A stretch of DNA of 64,000 bases, taken from contig NZ_JAPDHW010000001.1 in NCBI RefSeq assembly GCF_025971945.1, positions 310,001 through 374,000 of the forward strand, given 5' to 3'. The translations under genes and the position numbers were made by a program. Under the pieces are notes generated by a model. It made no database searches. It worked only from the letters and a program-made list of their open reading frames with translations, and was not told the DNA's origin. Source of the DNA: Chryseobacterium kimseyorum. Lineage in GTDB: Bacteria > Bacteroidota > Bacteroidia > Flavobacteriales > Weeksellaceae. Below are positions 49,695 to 58,898 of this stretch, piece after piece (position 1 is the first letter of the stretch; every line of letters begins with the position of its first letter).

Positions 49695-50369
49695 ATGGCA
49701 ATTCCTAAGCAAATATTCCAGACTTTTAAAACCAGTAAATTACCTTGGATTACAAGGTTTTACATTAAAAGAATGCTCAGAAAAAACCCTGAATATCAGT
49801 ATCATTTTTATGATGATGAAAGAATTCAGAGTTTTTTTAAAGAAGAGTTTCCGCCGGAATATTTTAAAGCTTATAACAGATTAACTATCGGAGCGGCCAA
49901 AGCAGATTTTTTCAGATATGCCATTTTGTATAGAAAAGGTGGTGTTTATCTGGATGTAGACAGCGGAATCAATATCCCATTACGAAAGCTCATCCGTGAA
50001 GATGATGTGGCTTTGGTGACCGATGAAATTCCGCCAACTTATTACGTACAATGGGGTCTGGTTTATGAAGCCGGACACCCATTTTTACTGAGAACACTGG
50101 AGAATATATTGGAGAATATCAAAAATAATCCATATCCCCATAACGTTCATAAAACAACTGGTCCTACTGTTTATACAGACTCCATCAAGCAATGTCTTGC
50201 AGAAAATCCGGACATTCCGCATCGCTTTTTAGCGCCGCATTACGACAACAAGATGCAGTTTAAATATAAAATGGGTAAGTTTTTTCTGTACAGTGACAAA
50301 TCCGAACATTGGAAGAGAAAACAAATGACTCAAAATATTATAAAACCTGAAAATGAAGATAGCATTTGA
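49695..50369 (+). CDS. Glycosyltransferase family 32-like protein
   Basis: A 224-residue glycosyltransferase of the OCH1/capsular type. The start IPKQIFQTFKT is typical, and the DXD box is D87-V-D89 in GGVYLDVDSGINIPLRKL. AAKADFFRYAILYRKGGVYLDVD is the most conserved family stretch. It probably adds a hexose to a surface glycan or LPS. It starts 10 bases after dapD and overlaps the following glycosyltransferase by 17 bases, so the three genes may share a message. Confidence 0.85.
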   Translation: MAIPKQIFQTFKTSKLPWITRFYIKRMLRKNPEYQYHFYDDERIQSFFKEEFPPEYFKAYNRLTIGAAKADFFRYAILYRKGGVYLDVDSGINIPLRKLIREDDVALVTDEIPPTYYVQWGLVYEAGHPFLLRTLENILENIKNNPYPHNVHKTTGPTVYTDSIKQCLAENPDIPHRFLAPHYDNKMQFKYKMGKFFLYSDKSEHWKRKQMTQNIIKPENEDSI

Positions 50370-51453
50370 TGCCAAACGTTTCTTTCACAATACATCCGGT
50401 CTGGGCAACTATTCCCGGGATTTGGTCAGGATTTTATCGCATTATTTTCCGGAAAACGAGTATTTTTTACTTAATAAAAACAAGTCTGAAAGAGGAAGTG
50501 AAATTGTAGAACAAAATAATGTTCATTTCATTGAATCTTCAAAAGGTAAATTTTCCCGTCAGTTTAAAATGGGAAAAGATGCACAGGCTCAGAACGCAGA
50601 CATATTTCATGGGTTGTCAGGCGAATTGCCTCTAAAATGGGATAAATCTCCAATCAAAAAAGTGGTCACAATTCATGACCTGATTTTTATGAGATATCCG
50701 CAATATTATTCTTTTTTTGACCGCAAAATTCATTTCTGGAAGTTTAAAAAAGCGGCTGAATCGGCAGATAAAATTATTGCGATTTCTGAACAGACTAAGC
50801 AGGATATTATCAGTTATTTGAAAGTTCCCGAAGATAAAATCGAAGTGATTTATCAGGGCTGTCATCATACTTTCAAGGAAAATCAATCTGCAGAATTTAT
50901 CCAAAAAACGAAAGAAAAATTCAATTTACCGGAAAGATTCATCTTAAATGTCGGAACAATTGAAGAAAGAAAAAACCTTTTAAATATCGTTCAAGCAATC
51001 GACAAAACGGAAATTCCTTTAGTCGTTGTCGGAAGAAAAACAAAATATTTCAAAAAAGTCCAGGGATTTATCAGAAAAAATAAAATGGAAAAACAAATCC
51101 ATTTTTTGGAAGGCGTTTCGATGGACGAATTAGCAGTTATTTATAAGCTGGCCGATATTTTTGTTTATCCAAGTTTTTTTGAAGGCTTTGGAATTCCCGT
51201 GATTGAAGCATTATTTTCAAAAACGGTTGCAATTACCAGTAACATAAGCTGTCTTCCGGAAGCCGGAGGTCCCGATTCTGTATATATTGATCCAAAAAAT
51301 CATCTCGACATTCAGGCGAAAATTAAGTTTCTGTGGGAAAATGAATCTGAGCGTAAACGCCGTGCTGATAAGGGTTTTGACTTTGTTCAAAAGTTTAATG
51401 ACGAGCCGATTGCCAATGAGCTGATGAATCTTTATCAAAAAATTATGTCATAA
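50353..51453 (+). CDS. Glycosyltransferase family 4 protein
   Basis: A 366-residue GT-B fold enzyme. The N-terminal half has NTSGLGNYSRDLVRIL and FHGLSGELPL. The C-terminal half has ILNVGTIEERKNLLNIVQAI (donor binding) and YPSFFEGFGIPVIEALFSKTVAITSNISCLPEAGG, the E-x7-E region of family 4. It acts in the cytoplasm on an activated sugar donor, probably for surface polysaccharide. Overlap of 17 bases with the upstream gene suggests a coupled pair. Confidence 0.88.
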   Translation: MKIAFDAKRFFHNTSGLGNYSRDLVRILSHYFPENEYFLLNKNKSERGSEIVEQNNVHFIESSKGKFSRQFKMGKDAQAQNADIFHGLSGELPLKWDKSPIKKVVTIHDLIFMRYPQYYSFFDRKIHFWKFKKAAESADKIIAISEQTKQDIISYLKVPEDKIEVIYQGCHHTFKENQSAEFIQKTKEKFNLPERFILNVGTIEERKNLLNIVQAIDKTEIPLVVVGRKTKYFKKVQGFIRKNKMEKQIHFLEGVSMDELAVIYKLADIFVYPSFFEGFGIPVIEALFSKTVAITSNISCLPEAGGPDSVYIDPKNHLDIQAKIKFLWENESERKRRADKGFDFVQKFNDEPIANELMNLYQKIMS

Positions 51454-51458
51454 ATTTC

Positions 51459-51488
51459 TTGGAAGTTTAAAAATAAGTTCTACATTTG
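51459..51488 (+). promoter_or_regulatory. his operon promoter (TTG-N19-TACATTTG)
   Basis: TTG at 51459-51461, a 19-base spacer and TACATTTG at 51481-51488 match the Bacteroidota consensus. Transcription should start near 51495, leaving only about 15 bases before the leader ATG at 51509. Confidence 0.75.
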
Positions 51489-51508
51489 TACCACAATATT
51501 TCAAAAAA

Positions 51509-51556
51509 ATGAAACCGAATTTCTCAACACTACATCATTATCATCATCTCAGCTAA
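51509..51556 (+). CDS. hisL: his operon leader peptide
   Basis: A 15-codon ORF reading MKPNFSTLHHYHHLS then TAA. Four of five consecutive codons (9-13) are CAT histidine codons. It lies just after the his promoter and 46 bases before an intrinsic terminator, upstream of hisG. This is the arrangement of a ribosome-mediated attenuator: scarcity of charged tRNA-His would stall ribosomes on the HHYHH stretch and prevent the terminator. Too short for automatic gene callers. The histidine cluster is seen directly; the regulation is inferred. Confidence 0.85.
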   Translation: MKPNFSTLHHYHHLS

Positions 51557-51601
51557 GGCGGAAGTGATTGATATTTTGTGTTGAATTCATAAAAATAAAT
51601 T

Positions 51602-51632
51602 AAAAACCGTCTGAGTAAGGACGGTTTTTTTG
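51602..51632 (+). terminator. his attenuator terminator
   Basis: AAAAACCGTC (51602-51611) pairs with GACGGTTTTT (51620-51629) around TGAGTAAG, followed by T to 51631. It lies between hisL and hisG. GGCGG (51557-51561), just after the hisL stop, could pair with CCGTC (51607-51611) and oppose it. Confidence 0.85.
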
Positions 51633-51700
51633 TTTCCATATTTCTGTGAAATTTCCATAAATCAACTTCATTTACTCAGACCAAAACTTATAAAAAAGTA

Positions 51701-52558
51701 ATGAGTAAATTAAAAATTGCTATTCAGAAAAACGGTCGGTTGTATGAAGAATCGCTTCAGCTTCTTAAAGATTGCGGTATTTCTGTTAACAACGGCAAAG
51801 ACCAGCTGAAGGTTTTGGTAGATAATTTTCCTTTGGAAATTATGTATCTCAGAAACTCCGATATTCCGCAATATCTCGAGGATGGAGTAGTTGACATCGC
51901 CATCGTTGGAGAAAATCTTTTGGAGGAAAAACAAAAGCAAAATGAAATTGTACAGAAATTAGGTTTCTCAAAATGCCGGGTTTCCCTGGCCATTCCAAAA
52001 GATATTGACAGCGATTCGCCACAGTATTTCCAGGGAAAGAAAATTGCCACATCTTATCCGAACACGCTTCAAAAATATTTAAACGATAATAATATTCAGG
52101 CCGATATTCACGTGATTTCAGGTTCTGTTGAAATTGCTCCCAACATTGGACTGGCTGACGGGATCTGTGATATCGTGAGCTCGGGAAGCACCTTATTTAA
52201 AAACGGACTGCGTGAAACGGTTACTCTTTTAAAGTCAGAAGCTGTGCTTGCTAAAAACATCAATCTGAATGATGCACAGGAAGAAATTCTAGAAAAACTA
52301 CTTTTCCGAATCAAAGCGGTTTTAAAAGCGAAGAATTCAAAATACATTCTGATGAATGTTCCGAATGATCAAATTTCAGAAATCTCAAATGTACTTCCTG
52401 TTTTAAAAAGTCCGACGGTTATTCCGCTTGCTGAAAAGGGCTGGAGCAGTATCCACTCAGTCATTGATGAAGAAAGGTTTTGGGACGTCATCGATGAATT
52501 AAAACTGAAAGGTGCACAGGATATTTTAATCATTCCAATCGATAAAATGGTAATTTAA
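51701..52558 (+). CDS. hisG: ATP phosphoribosyltransferase, long form
   Basis: A 285-residue enzyme for the first, feedback-controlled step of histidine synthesis. It starts LKIAIQKNGRLYEESLQLLKDCGI. The PRPP-binding region is DGICDIVSSGSTLFKNGLRE (about 152-171). The C-terminal ~75 residues (KYILMNVPNDQISEISNVLPVLKSPTVIPLAEKGWSSIHSVI) are the regulatory ACT-like domain of the long form, so HisZ is not needed. First gene after the attenuator. Confidence 0.96.
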   Translation: MSKLKIAIQKNGRLYEESLQLLKDCGISVNNGKDQLKVLVDNFPLEIMYLRNSDIPQYLEDGVVDIAIVGENLLEEKQKQNEIVQKLGFSKCRVSLAIPKDIDSDSPQYFQGKKIATSYPNTLQKYLNDNNIQADIHVISGSVEIAPNIGLADGICDIVSSGSTLFKNGLRETVTLLKSEAVLAKNINLNDAQEEILEKLLFRIKAVLKAKNSKYILMNVPNDQISEISNVLPVLKSPTVIPLAEKGWSSIHSVIDEERFWDVIDELKLKGAQDILIIPIDKMVI

Positions 52559-52559
52559 G

Positions 52560-53834
52560 ATGAATATTTATAAAAATCCTAAACGGGAAACATGGTCTGA
52601 ACTTACAAAAAGACCTGTTTTTAAAAAGCAGGAAATTGCTCAAACCATCAAAGAAATTTTCGCTGAAGTTGAGAAAAACGGTGATGAAGCGTTATTCCGT
52701 TACACAGAAAAATTCGACTCAGCAAAGATCGATCAGCTGCAGGTGACTGCAAAAGAAATCAGTGAAGCGAAAGATTTAATTTCAGAAGAATTAAAATCAG
52801 CGATTCAGACTGCTAAAGAAAATATTACGAAATTCCACGCTTCACAACTGGTTGAAACTGAAAAAATCGAAACAACGAAGGGTGTGATTTGCTGGAGACA
52901 AAACCGCGCTATTGAAAAGGTTGGAATTTATATTCCCGGCGGAACGGCTCCTCTGTTTTCTACCGTTTTAATGCTTGCCATTCCTGCTCAGTTAGCCGGT
53001 TGTCAGGAGATTATTCTGTGTACGCCTCCTGATAAAAAAGGGAATGTCAATCCGGCGATTCTGTATACAGCACAGCTTTGTGGAGTTTCAAAGATATTCA
53101 AAGTTGGCGGAGCGCAGGCAGTTGCGGCCATGACTTTTGGGACAGAAACCATTCCGAATGTGTACAAAATTTTTGGTCCCGGAAATCAGTTTGTCGTGGC
53201 GGCAAAAGATTTTGCTCAAGATTATGATGTGGCGATTGATATGCCTGCAGGACCGAGTGAAGTTTTGGTGATCGCTGATGAAAACGCTGTTCCTGAGTTT
53301 TGTGCGGCAGATTTACTGTCTCAGGCGGAGCATGGAAGCGACAGTCAGGTGATTTTTATTTCAACGGATTTGAAAGTTTTAAACGAAACCATTAATGAAG
53401 TTAAAAAACAGATCAAAGAACTTCCCAGAAACGAATTTGCACAGCAATCATTGAATAACAGCCATTTTGTTTTATTGGATTCTGTCGAAAAGGCTTTGGA
53501 TTTCAGCAATCTGTACGCTCCGGAACATTTAATTTTAGCAGTTCAGGATTTCGAAAAATATATTGAACAAATTCAAAATGCAGGTTCAGTTTTTCTAGGA
53601 AATTATTCATGCGAAAGTGCCGGAGATTACGCCAGCGGCACCAATCACACACTTCCCACAAACGGTTTTGCGAAAAATTACAGCGGCGTTTCCTTAGACA
53701 GTTTTGTGAAAAAAATTACGTTTCAGAATTTATCTAAAGAAGGCCTGCAGAATTTAGGAAAAACGATTGAAATCATGGCGGAAGCAGAAGGTCTTCTCGC
53801 TCATAAAAATGCAGTATCCATAAGGTTAAAATAA
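52560..53834 (+). CDS. hisD: Histidinol dehydrogenase
   Basis: A 424-residue zinc enzyme doing the last two oxidations from histidinol to histidine. Motifs are IYIPGGTAPLFSTVLMLAIPAQLAGC, VGGAQAVAAMTFGTETIPNVYKIFGPGNQFVVAAK, IDMPAGPSEVLVIAD and LSQAEHGSDSQVI with the zinc/catalytic histidine, plus GDYASGTNHTLPTNG. It begins one base after hisG ends. Confidence 0.96.
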   Translation: MNIYKNPKRETWSELTKRPVFKKQEIAQTIKEIFAEVEKNGDEALFRYTEKFDSAKIDQLQVTAKEISEAKDLISEELKSAIQTAKENITKFHASQLVETEKIETTKGVICWRQNRAIEKVGIYIPGGTAPLFSTVLMLAIPAQLAGCQEIILCTPPDKKGNVNPAILYTAQLCGVSKIFKVGGAQAVAAMTFGTETIPNVYKIFGPGNQFVVAAKDFAQDYDVAIDMPAGPSEVLVIADENAVPEFCAADLLSQAEHGSDSQVIFISTDLKVLNETINEVKKQIKELPRNEFAQQSLNNSHFVLLDSVEKALDFSNLYAPEHLILAVQDFEKYIEQIQNAGSVFLGNYSCESAGDYASGTNHTLPTNGFAKNYSGVSLDSFVKKITFQNLSKEGLQNLGKTIEIMAEAEGLLAHKNAVSIRLK

Positions 53835-53838
53835 GATA

Positions 53839-54864
53839 ATGACAACAATAAATATTCAAAATTTAGTTAGAAAAAATATTTTGGAACTGAAACCATACAT
53901 CAGTTTCAGAGATAACAGTCAGTTTGAAAATCCTTTGCTGATGGATGCCAACGAAAGTCCGTTTGGAGAATTCAACCGCTATCCGGATTCCACGCACAGA
54001 AATTTAAGAGAAAAAATTTCGGCTTTTAAAAATATTTCAGCCAATCAGATTGCAATTGGAAATGGAAGTGATGAACTGATCGATTTGATTATAAAAATCT
54101 TTTGCAAGCCTAAAAAAGATTCTGTGTTGGTAACGAATCCTTCATTTGCGATGTATGGATTTTATGCTTCAATCAATGAAAATGAAGTTTTGCAGCTCAA
54201 CCTGAATGATAATTTCGAAATTGTAAAAGAAGAGTTTTTAAATATCATTAAAGAAAATCAACCAAAAATTTTATTTCTCTGTTCACCCAATAATCCAACC
54301 GGAAACTCAATTGATGATATTGAATTTTACATACAGAATTTTGATGGAATTGTTGTGGTTGACGAAGCTTATATTGAGTTTTCAGAACAGAAATCCTGTA
54401 TTGAACTGATTAATGAATACCCAAATCTCATCGTGCTGCAGACGTTCTCCAAAGCATGGGGATTGGCCGGTGCGAGAGTTGGAACTGCATTTTCTATAGA
54501 AGAAATTATCAACCTGATTTATACTGTAAAATCACCTTACAATGTCAATGTTTTAAGCCAGAATTTAGTTTTGGAAAAATTAAATCAGGTCGAAAATTTT
54601 CAAAATAATTTAAATGACATTTTGAAAGAAAGAGATTGGCTGAAAAATCAACTTGAAGATTTAGAATGTATTTCAAAAGTATTTCCTACCGATGCTAATT
54701 TCTTTCTGATTGAATTTAAAAATGCGGAAAGAGTATATTCTACATTCATCGAATGTGAAATTCTGACCAGCAAAAGATTTCCTCAGATTCCCAACTGTAT
54801 CCGAATTAATGTTGGAAGCAAAAAGGAAAATGAAAAACTAATCAACATTCTAAAAAATATTTAA
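53839..54864 (+). CDS. hisC: Histidinol-phosphate aminotransferase
   Basis: A 341-residue PLP aminotransferase. Motifs: [15 protein letters not shown] at the start, [25 protein letters not shown] and [10 protein letters not shown], and the PLP lysine in [16 protein letters not shown] (about residue 211). The length is typical. It lies 4 bases after hisD and 1 base before hisB. Confidence 0.95.
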   Translation: MTTINIQNLVRKNILELKPYISFRDNSQFENPLLMDANESPFGEFNRYPDSTHRNLREKISAFKNISANQIAIGNGSDELIDLIIKIFCKPKKDSVLVTNPSFAMYGFYASINENEVLQLNLNDNFEIVKEEFLNIIKENQPKILFLCSPNNPTGNSIDDIEFYIQNFDGIVVVDEAYIEFSEQKSCIELINEYPNLIVLQTFSKAWGLAGARVGTAFSIEEIINLIYTVKSPYNVNVLSQNLVLEKLNQVENFQNNLNDILKERDWLKNQLEDLECISKVFPTDANFFLIEFKNAERVYSTFIECEILTSKRFPQIPNCIRINVGSKKENEKLINILKNI

Positions 54865-54865
54865 A

Positions 54866-55960
54866 ATGAAAAAAGTACTATTCATCGACCGCGACGGAAC
54901 ATTGATTTTGGAACCGCCAATAGATTTTCAGGTTGACTCTTTGGAAAAACTTGAATTTTATCCTGGAGTTTTTCAAAATTTAGCCAGAATTGTAAAGGAA
55001 TTGGACTACGAACTGGTGATAGTGACCAACCAGGATGGTTTGGGAACGGAGAGTTTTCCTTTCGAAGATTTCATAAAACCACAGGAAAAGATGTTGAAAG
55101 CTTTTGAAAATGAAGGAATTATTTTCGACGATATCCTGATTGATAAAAGTTTCGGACATGAAAATTCTCCCAACCGAAAACCTGAAATCGGAATGTTGGG
55201 AAAATACATTTACGGCAATTATGATCTTGAAAATTCCTACGTTATCGGAGACCGTTTGACTGATGTTCAGCTGGCTAAAAATTTAGGTACAAAAAGTATT
55301 TTCATTAATGATTCCAAAAATAAAAATGCAGATTTAAGCACAAAAAGTTGGGCAGAAATCTATCAGTTTCTGAAACAGATTGCAAGAAAATCAAAAGTTT
55401 ACAGAAAGACCAATGAGACTGAAATTGAAATTGAAGTTAATCTGGATGGAAGCGGAAATTCAGAAATTTCAACGGGTCTTCATTTTTTTGACCACATGCT
55501 CGAGCAGATTTCAAAGCATGGAAATTTAGATTTAAAAATTAAAGTCAACGGAGACTTACAGGTCGACGAACATCATACAGTTGAAGATACCGGAATTGTC
55601 TTTGGAGAAGCAGTATTACAGGCTTTAGGAAAGAAAAAAGGCATTGAAAGATATGGTTTTCTGCTTCCTATGGACGACTGTCTTTCGCAGGTTGCAATTG
55701 ATTTTGGCGGACGGCCATGGTTGGTTTGGAATGCTGATTTCAAACGGGAAAAGATCGGGGATGTCCCGACGGAAATGTTTTACCACTTTTTCAAGTCGTT
55801 TACGGACGCTGCGAAATGCAATTTAAATATTAAATCTGAAGGGGAAAACGAACACCACAAGATAGAATCGATCTTTAAAGCTTTTGCGAAAGCTATTAAA
55901 ATGGCTGTTAATCAGACGGATCAGAATTACAATTTACCCACAACAAAAGGAAGTTTATAA
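54866..55960 (+). CDS. hisB: Bifunctional histidinol-phosphatase / imidazoleglycerol-phosphate dehydratase
   Basis: A 364-residue fusion. The N-terminal HAD phosphatase (about 1-165) has the nucleophile motif [13 protein letters not shown] and VTNQDG. The C-terminal dehydratase (about 175-364) has [29 protein letters not shown] and [18 protein letters not shown] with its metal-binding histidines. The fusion is the gammaproteobacterial and Bacteroidota arrangement. It abuts hisH directly. Confidence 0.96.
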   Translation: MKKVLFIDRDGTLILEPPIDFQVDSLEKLEFYPGVFQNLARIVKELDYELVIVTNQDGLGTESFPFEDFIKPQEKMLKAFENEGIIFDDILIDKSFGHENSPNRKPEIGMLGKYIYGNYDLENSYVIGDRLTDVQLAKNLGTKSIFINDSKNKNADLSTKSWAEIYQFLKQIARKSKVYRKTNETEIEIEVNLDGSGNSEISTGLHFFDHMLEQISKHGNLDLKIKVNGDLQVDEHHTVEDTGIVFGEAVLQALGKKKGIERYGFLLPMDDCLSQVAIDFGGRPWLVWNADFKREKIGDVPTEMFYHFFKSFTDAAKCNLNIKSEGENEHHKIESIFKAFAKAIKMAVNQTDQNYNLPTTKGSL

Positions 55961-56539
55961 ATGATTGCGATTATAAAATACAACGGCGGAAACGTAAATT
56001 CTGTGCAGAATGCTTTACAAAGACTAAACTTTGATTCAATTATTACAGATGATTTCCAACTGATAAAGAATGCTGAAAAAGTAATCTTTCCGGGAGTTGG
56101 CGAGGCTTCTTCGACCATGAAAGTCCTGAAAGAAAAAGGTTTGGATCAGTTAATTCCAGGTTTAACCCAGCCAGTTTTGGGAATTTGTCTCGGAATGCAG
56201 CTGATGTGTAAAAATAATGAAGAAGGAGATACCGTAGGAATGGGAATTTTTAATTGTAATGTCAGAAAGTTTCCTCCTCTTGACCTCGTTCCGCACATGG
56301 GTTGGAACAGCGTTTCGGATTTAAAATCTCCTCTGTTTTCAGAAATTTCGGATGAAAATGATCTGTATTTTGTCCATAGTTATTATTGTGAATTGTCAGA
56401 AAACACGACTTCAGTTTGTGATTATATTTTGCCGTTCAGTGCCAGCTTACAGAAAGATAATTTTTTCGCCACGCAGTTTCACCCAGAGAAATCGGGAAAA
56501 TTTGGGAATCAATTGCTTCAGAACTTTTTAAAACTTTAA
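55961..56539 (+). CDS. hisH: Imidazole glycerol phosphate synthase, glutamine amidotransferase subunit
   Basis: A 192-residue class I amidotransferase. The nucleophile is C76 in PVLGICLGMQLM, and the histidine and glutamate are in FATQFHPEKSGKFG near the C-terminus. The P-G-V-G oxyanion motif is in VIFPGVGEASS. It gives ammonia to HisF. It starts directly at the end of hisB, while the next gene, hisA, is 105 bases away. Confidence 0.95.
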   Translation: MIAIIKYNGGNVNSVQNALQRLNFDSIITDDFQLIKNAEKVIFPGVGEASSTMKVLKEKGLDQLIPGLTQPVLGICLGMQLMCKNNEEGDTVGMGIFNCNVRKFPPLDLVPHMGWNSVSDLKSPLFSEISDENDLYFVHSYYCELSENTTSVCDYILPFSASLQKDNFFATQFHPEKSGKFGNQLLQNFLKL

Positions 56540-56644
56540 TTCTGAAATCGCAATGACTGGAAATGGAAAATCCATGAAAAAAGGCGATTGCATTACCTGT
56601 TCCGACTATTCGGGATGCCTTATTAAAACAATGAAAATTTACAT

Positions 56645-57364
56645 ATGAAAATAATTCCTGCCATAGATATCATCGACGGAAAGTGTGTGCGACTGTCAAA
56701 AGGTGATTACAATACCAAAAAAATATACAATGAAAATCCGCTTGAAGCCGCCAAAGAATTTGAAAGTTTTGGAATACAGTTTCTCCATTTGGTGGATCTG
56801 GATGGCGCAAAATCAAAACATATAGTTAATCAAAAAGTGTTGGAAAAAATTGCGAAAGAAACTTCACTTCACATCGATTTTGGAGGCGGACTGAAAACTG
56901 AAAAGGATATTGAAACAGCATTTAATTCAGGAGCAAAACAAATTACGATTGGCAGCATCGCAGTTCAGAATCCTGAATTTTGTTTTCGATTGATTGAAAA
57001 ATACGGAGGTGATAAAATAATTCTCGGAGCCGACTGTCAAAATAAAATAATAAAAACTTCCGGCTGGCTGGAGGATAGCGATCAGGATGTGATTGATTTT
57101 ATTCTAAATTATCAGAAAAAAGGCATTCGAAATGTGATTTGTACCGACATTTTAAAAGACGGAATGCTGGAAGGTGCTTCCACAGAATTGTATCAGGAAA
57201 TTTTAGAGAAAACATCAGTAAAATTAGTCGCAAGCGGTGGAATTTCATGTATTGAAGATGTTTTTCTGATGAAAAAAATCGGGTGTGCAGGAACAATAAT
57301 CGGTAAGGCAATTTATGAAGGTAAAATTACTCTGAAAGAATTGCAGAAATTTATTGAAAACTAA
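56645..57364 (+). CDS. hisA: 1-(5-phosphoribosyl)-5-[(5-phosphoribosylamino)methylideneamino]imidazole-4-carboxamide isomerase
   Basis: A 239-residue TIM barrel catalysing the Amadori-type rearrangement of ProFAR. Marks are [21 protein letters not shown] (with the N-terminal catalytic aspartate), [21 protein letters not shown], and [19 protein letters not shown] with the second catalytic aspartate. It is flanked by unusually long gaps for this operon, 105 bases before and 155 bases after. Confidence 0.95.
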   Translation: MKIIPAIDIIDGKCVRLSKGDYNTKKIYNENPLEAAKEFESFGIQFLHLVDLDGAKSKHIVNQKVLEKIAKETSLHIDFGGGLKTEKDIETAFNSGAKQITIGSIAVQNPEFCFRLIEKYGGDKIILGADCQNKIIKTSGWLEDSDQDVIDFILNYQKKGIRNVICTDILKDGMLEGASTELYQEILEKTSVKLVASGGISCIEDVFLMKKIGCAGTIIGKAIYEGKITLKELQKFIEN

Positions 57365-57448
57365 ATTTGGATTTCTTTAAACTAAATTCATTCAAGTCAC
57401 TATAAAGTTTTTAGAAGAACACATCAGCTTGAAAACTTACATCAAAAA

Positions 57449-57490
57449 GTCCCAACGGGACGCTTAAACAAAGGATGGGATTAAATCCTA
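57449..57490. repeat. Putative repeat remnant between hisA and hisF
   Basis: GTCCC-AAC-GGGAC (57449-57461) is followed by GGAT-TAA-ATCC (57478-57488). Adjacent hairpins of the type CCCAACGGG...GGGATTAAATCC resemble small elements I recall from Bacteroidota intergenic DNA. Only this copy is in the window, so repetition is not shown. Confidence 0.35.
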
Positions 57491-57519
57491 TCAACATTAA
57501 ACATGACAAATAAGAGAAA

Positions 57520-58272
57520 ATGCTCAAAAAAAGAATAATCCCATGCCTCGACATCAAAGACGGAACCACCGTAAAAGGAGTGAACTTTGAAGGTCTCCGA
57601 AATGCCGGGAATCCAATTGATTTAGCCAAAAAATATGAAAGCGAGGGAGCTGACGAGCTGGTTTTTCTGGACATTACGGCAACTATAGAAGAACGAAAAA
57701 CTTTCGTAGAATTAGTGAAAAATATTGCCAGAGAACTGAGCATTCCATTTACTGTAGGAGGCGGAATATCTTCCGTAGAAGACGTAAGAAAAATGTTGGA
57801 AGCCGGAGCGGATAAAATCAGCATCAATTCATCAGCAGTGAAAAATCCATATCTCATTTCTGAACTGGCAAAAGAGTTTGGAAGTCAGTGTATCGTTGTT
57901 GCGGTTGATACAAAATTTGTAAATGATGAAGACTGGGTTTTTATAAAAGGTGGAAGAGAAATGACTCCGCTGAAAACCTTAGATTGGGCAAAAAAAGTAG
58001 AGGAATTGGGAGCCGGCGAAATTCTATTAACCTCAATGAATGGTGACGGAACAAAAAACGGTTTTGACTTGAGACTGACGAAACTCATTTCAGCAAATGT
58101 AAATCTTCCTGTGATTGCTTCAGGTGGAGCAGGAAAAATTGGAGATTTTGAAGATGTTTTTAATCTTACAAAAGCAACCGGAGCTTTAGCCGCAAGCGTT
58201 TTCCATTTTGGGGAAATTGGAATTAATGAATTAAAAAACGAACTGAAAAACAGAAATATCAACGTACGATGA
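57520..58272 (+). CDS. hisF: Imidazole glycerol phosphate synthase, cyclase subunit
   Basis: A 250-residue TIM barrel, the partner of HisH. Marks are [28 protein letters not shown] with catalytic D11, [31 protein letters not shown], and [17 protein letters not shown] with the second catalytic aspartate. The length is standard. The last 4 bases overlap the start of hisI. Confidence 0.96.
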   Translation: MLKKRIIPCLDIKDGTTVKGVNFEGLRNAGNPIDLAKKYESEGADELVFLDITATIEERKTFVELVKNIARELSIPFTVGGGISSVEDVRKMLEAGADKISINSSAVKNPYLISELAKEFGSQCIVVAVDTKFVNDEDWVFIKGGREMTPLKTLDWAKKVEELGAGEILLTSMNGDGTKNGFDLRLTKLISANVNLPVIASGGAGKIGDFEDVFNLTKATGALAASVFHFGEIGINELKNELKNRNINVR

Positions 58273-58856
58273 AAATAGATTTTAAAAAAACCAACGGACT
58301 GGTTCCGGTAATTATTCAGGACGTCAGAACTTTGCAGGTTCTGATGTTGGGCTATATGAACGAAGAAGCTTTTAACAAAACAAAAGACGAAGGTATAGTT
58401 ACTTTTTTCAGCCGTTCAAAAAACAGATTATGGACAAAAGGCGAGGAGTCGGGGAACTTTTTAAAAGTAAAAAATATCCAGATCGATTGCGATCAGGATA
58501 CGGTATTAATTAAAGTCATTCCAAAAAATACCGTTTGCCACACCGGAAGTTTCAGCTGTTTTGGTGAGAAAGAGTCCAAAGGTTTTCTGTATGAACTGGA
58601 AAGTAAAATAGCTCAGAGAATTGACGACAGAGTGGATGGATCTTACACGTATTCGCTGTTTCAGAAAGGAATTAATAAGGTGGCTCAGAAAGTGGGCGAG
58701 GAAGCTGTGGAATTGGTCATAGAAGCTAAGGATGACGATGCTGACTTATTCAAAAATGAAGCGGCTGATTTGCTGTATCACTTTCTAATCTTACTGAAAG
58801 CAAAAAATTTCACTTTAAATGAAATTGAAGAAATTCTGCTGGACAGAAATCAATAA
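58269..58856 (+). CDS. hisIE: Bifunctional phosphoribosyl-AMP cyclohydrolase / phosphoribosyl-ATP pyrophosphohydrolase
   Basis: A 195-residue fusion of HisI (about 1-105) and HisE (about 110-195). The HisI zinc region is [26 protein letters not shown]. The HisE part has [53 protein letters not shown], where the E-x-x-E metal-binding helices are visible. It closes the operon. The only hairpin downstream (58862-58877) has its T-run on the minus strand. Confidence 0.96.
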   Translation: MKIDFKKTNGLVPVIIQDVRTLQVLMLGYMNEEAFNKTKDEGIVTFFSRSKNRLWTKGEESGNFLKVKNIQIDCDQDTVLIKVIPKNTVCHTGSFSCFGEKESKGFLYELESKIAQRIDDRVDGSYTYSLFQKGINKVAQKVGEEAVELVIEAKDDDADLFKNEAADLLYHFLILLKAKNFTLNEIEEILLDRNQ

Positions 58857-58877
58857 AAAATCCTGCAGACATGCAGG
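58855..58877 (-). terminator. Rho-independent terminator of the M28 peptidase gene
   Basis: CCTGCA (58862-58867) pairs with TGCAGG (58872-58877). On the minus strand a T-run follows (58855-58860). On the plus strand the T-run is missing, so it is mainly for the peptidase gene. Confidence 0.75.
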
Positions 58878-58898
58878 TTCCCGTAAAGTATATTTAAA

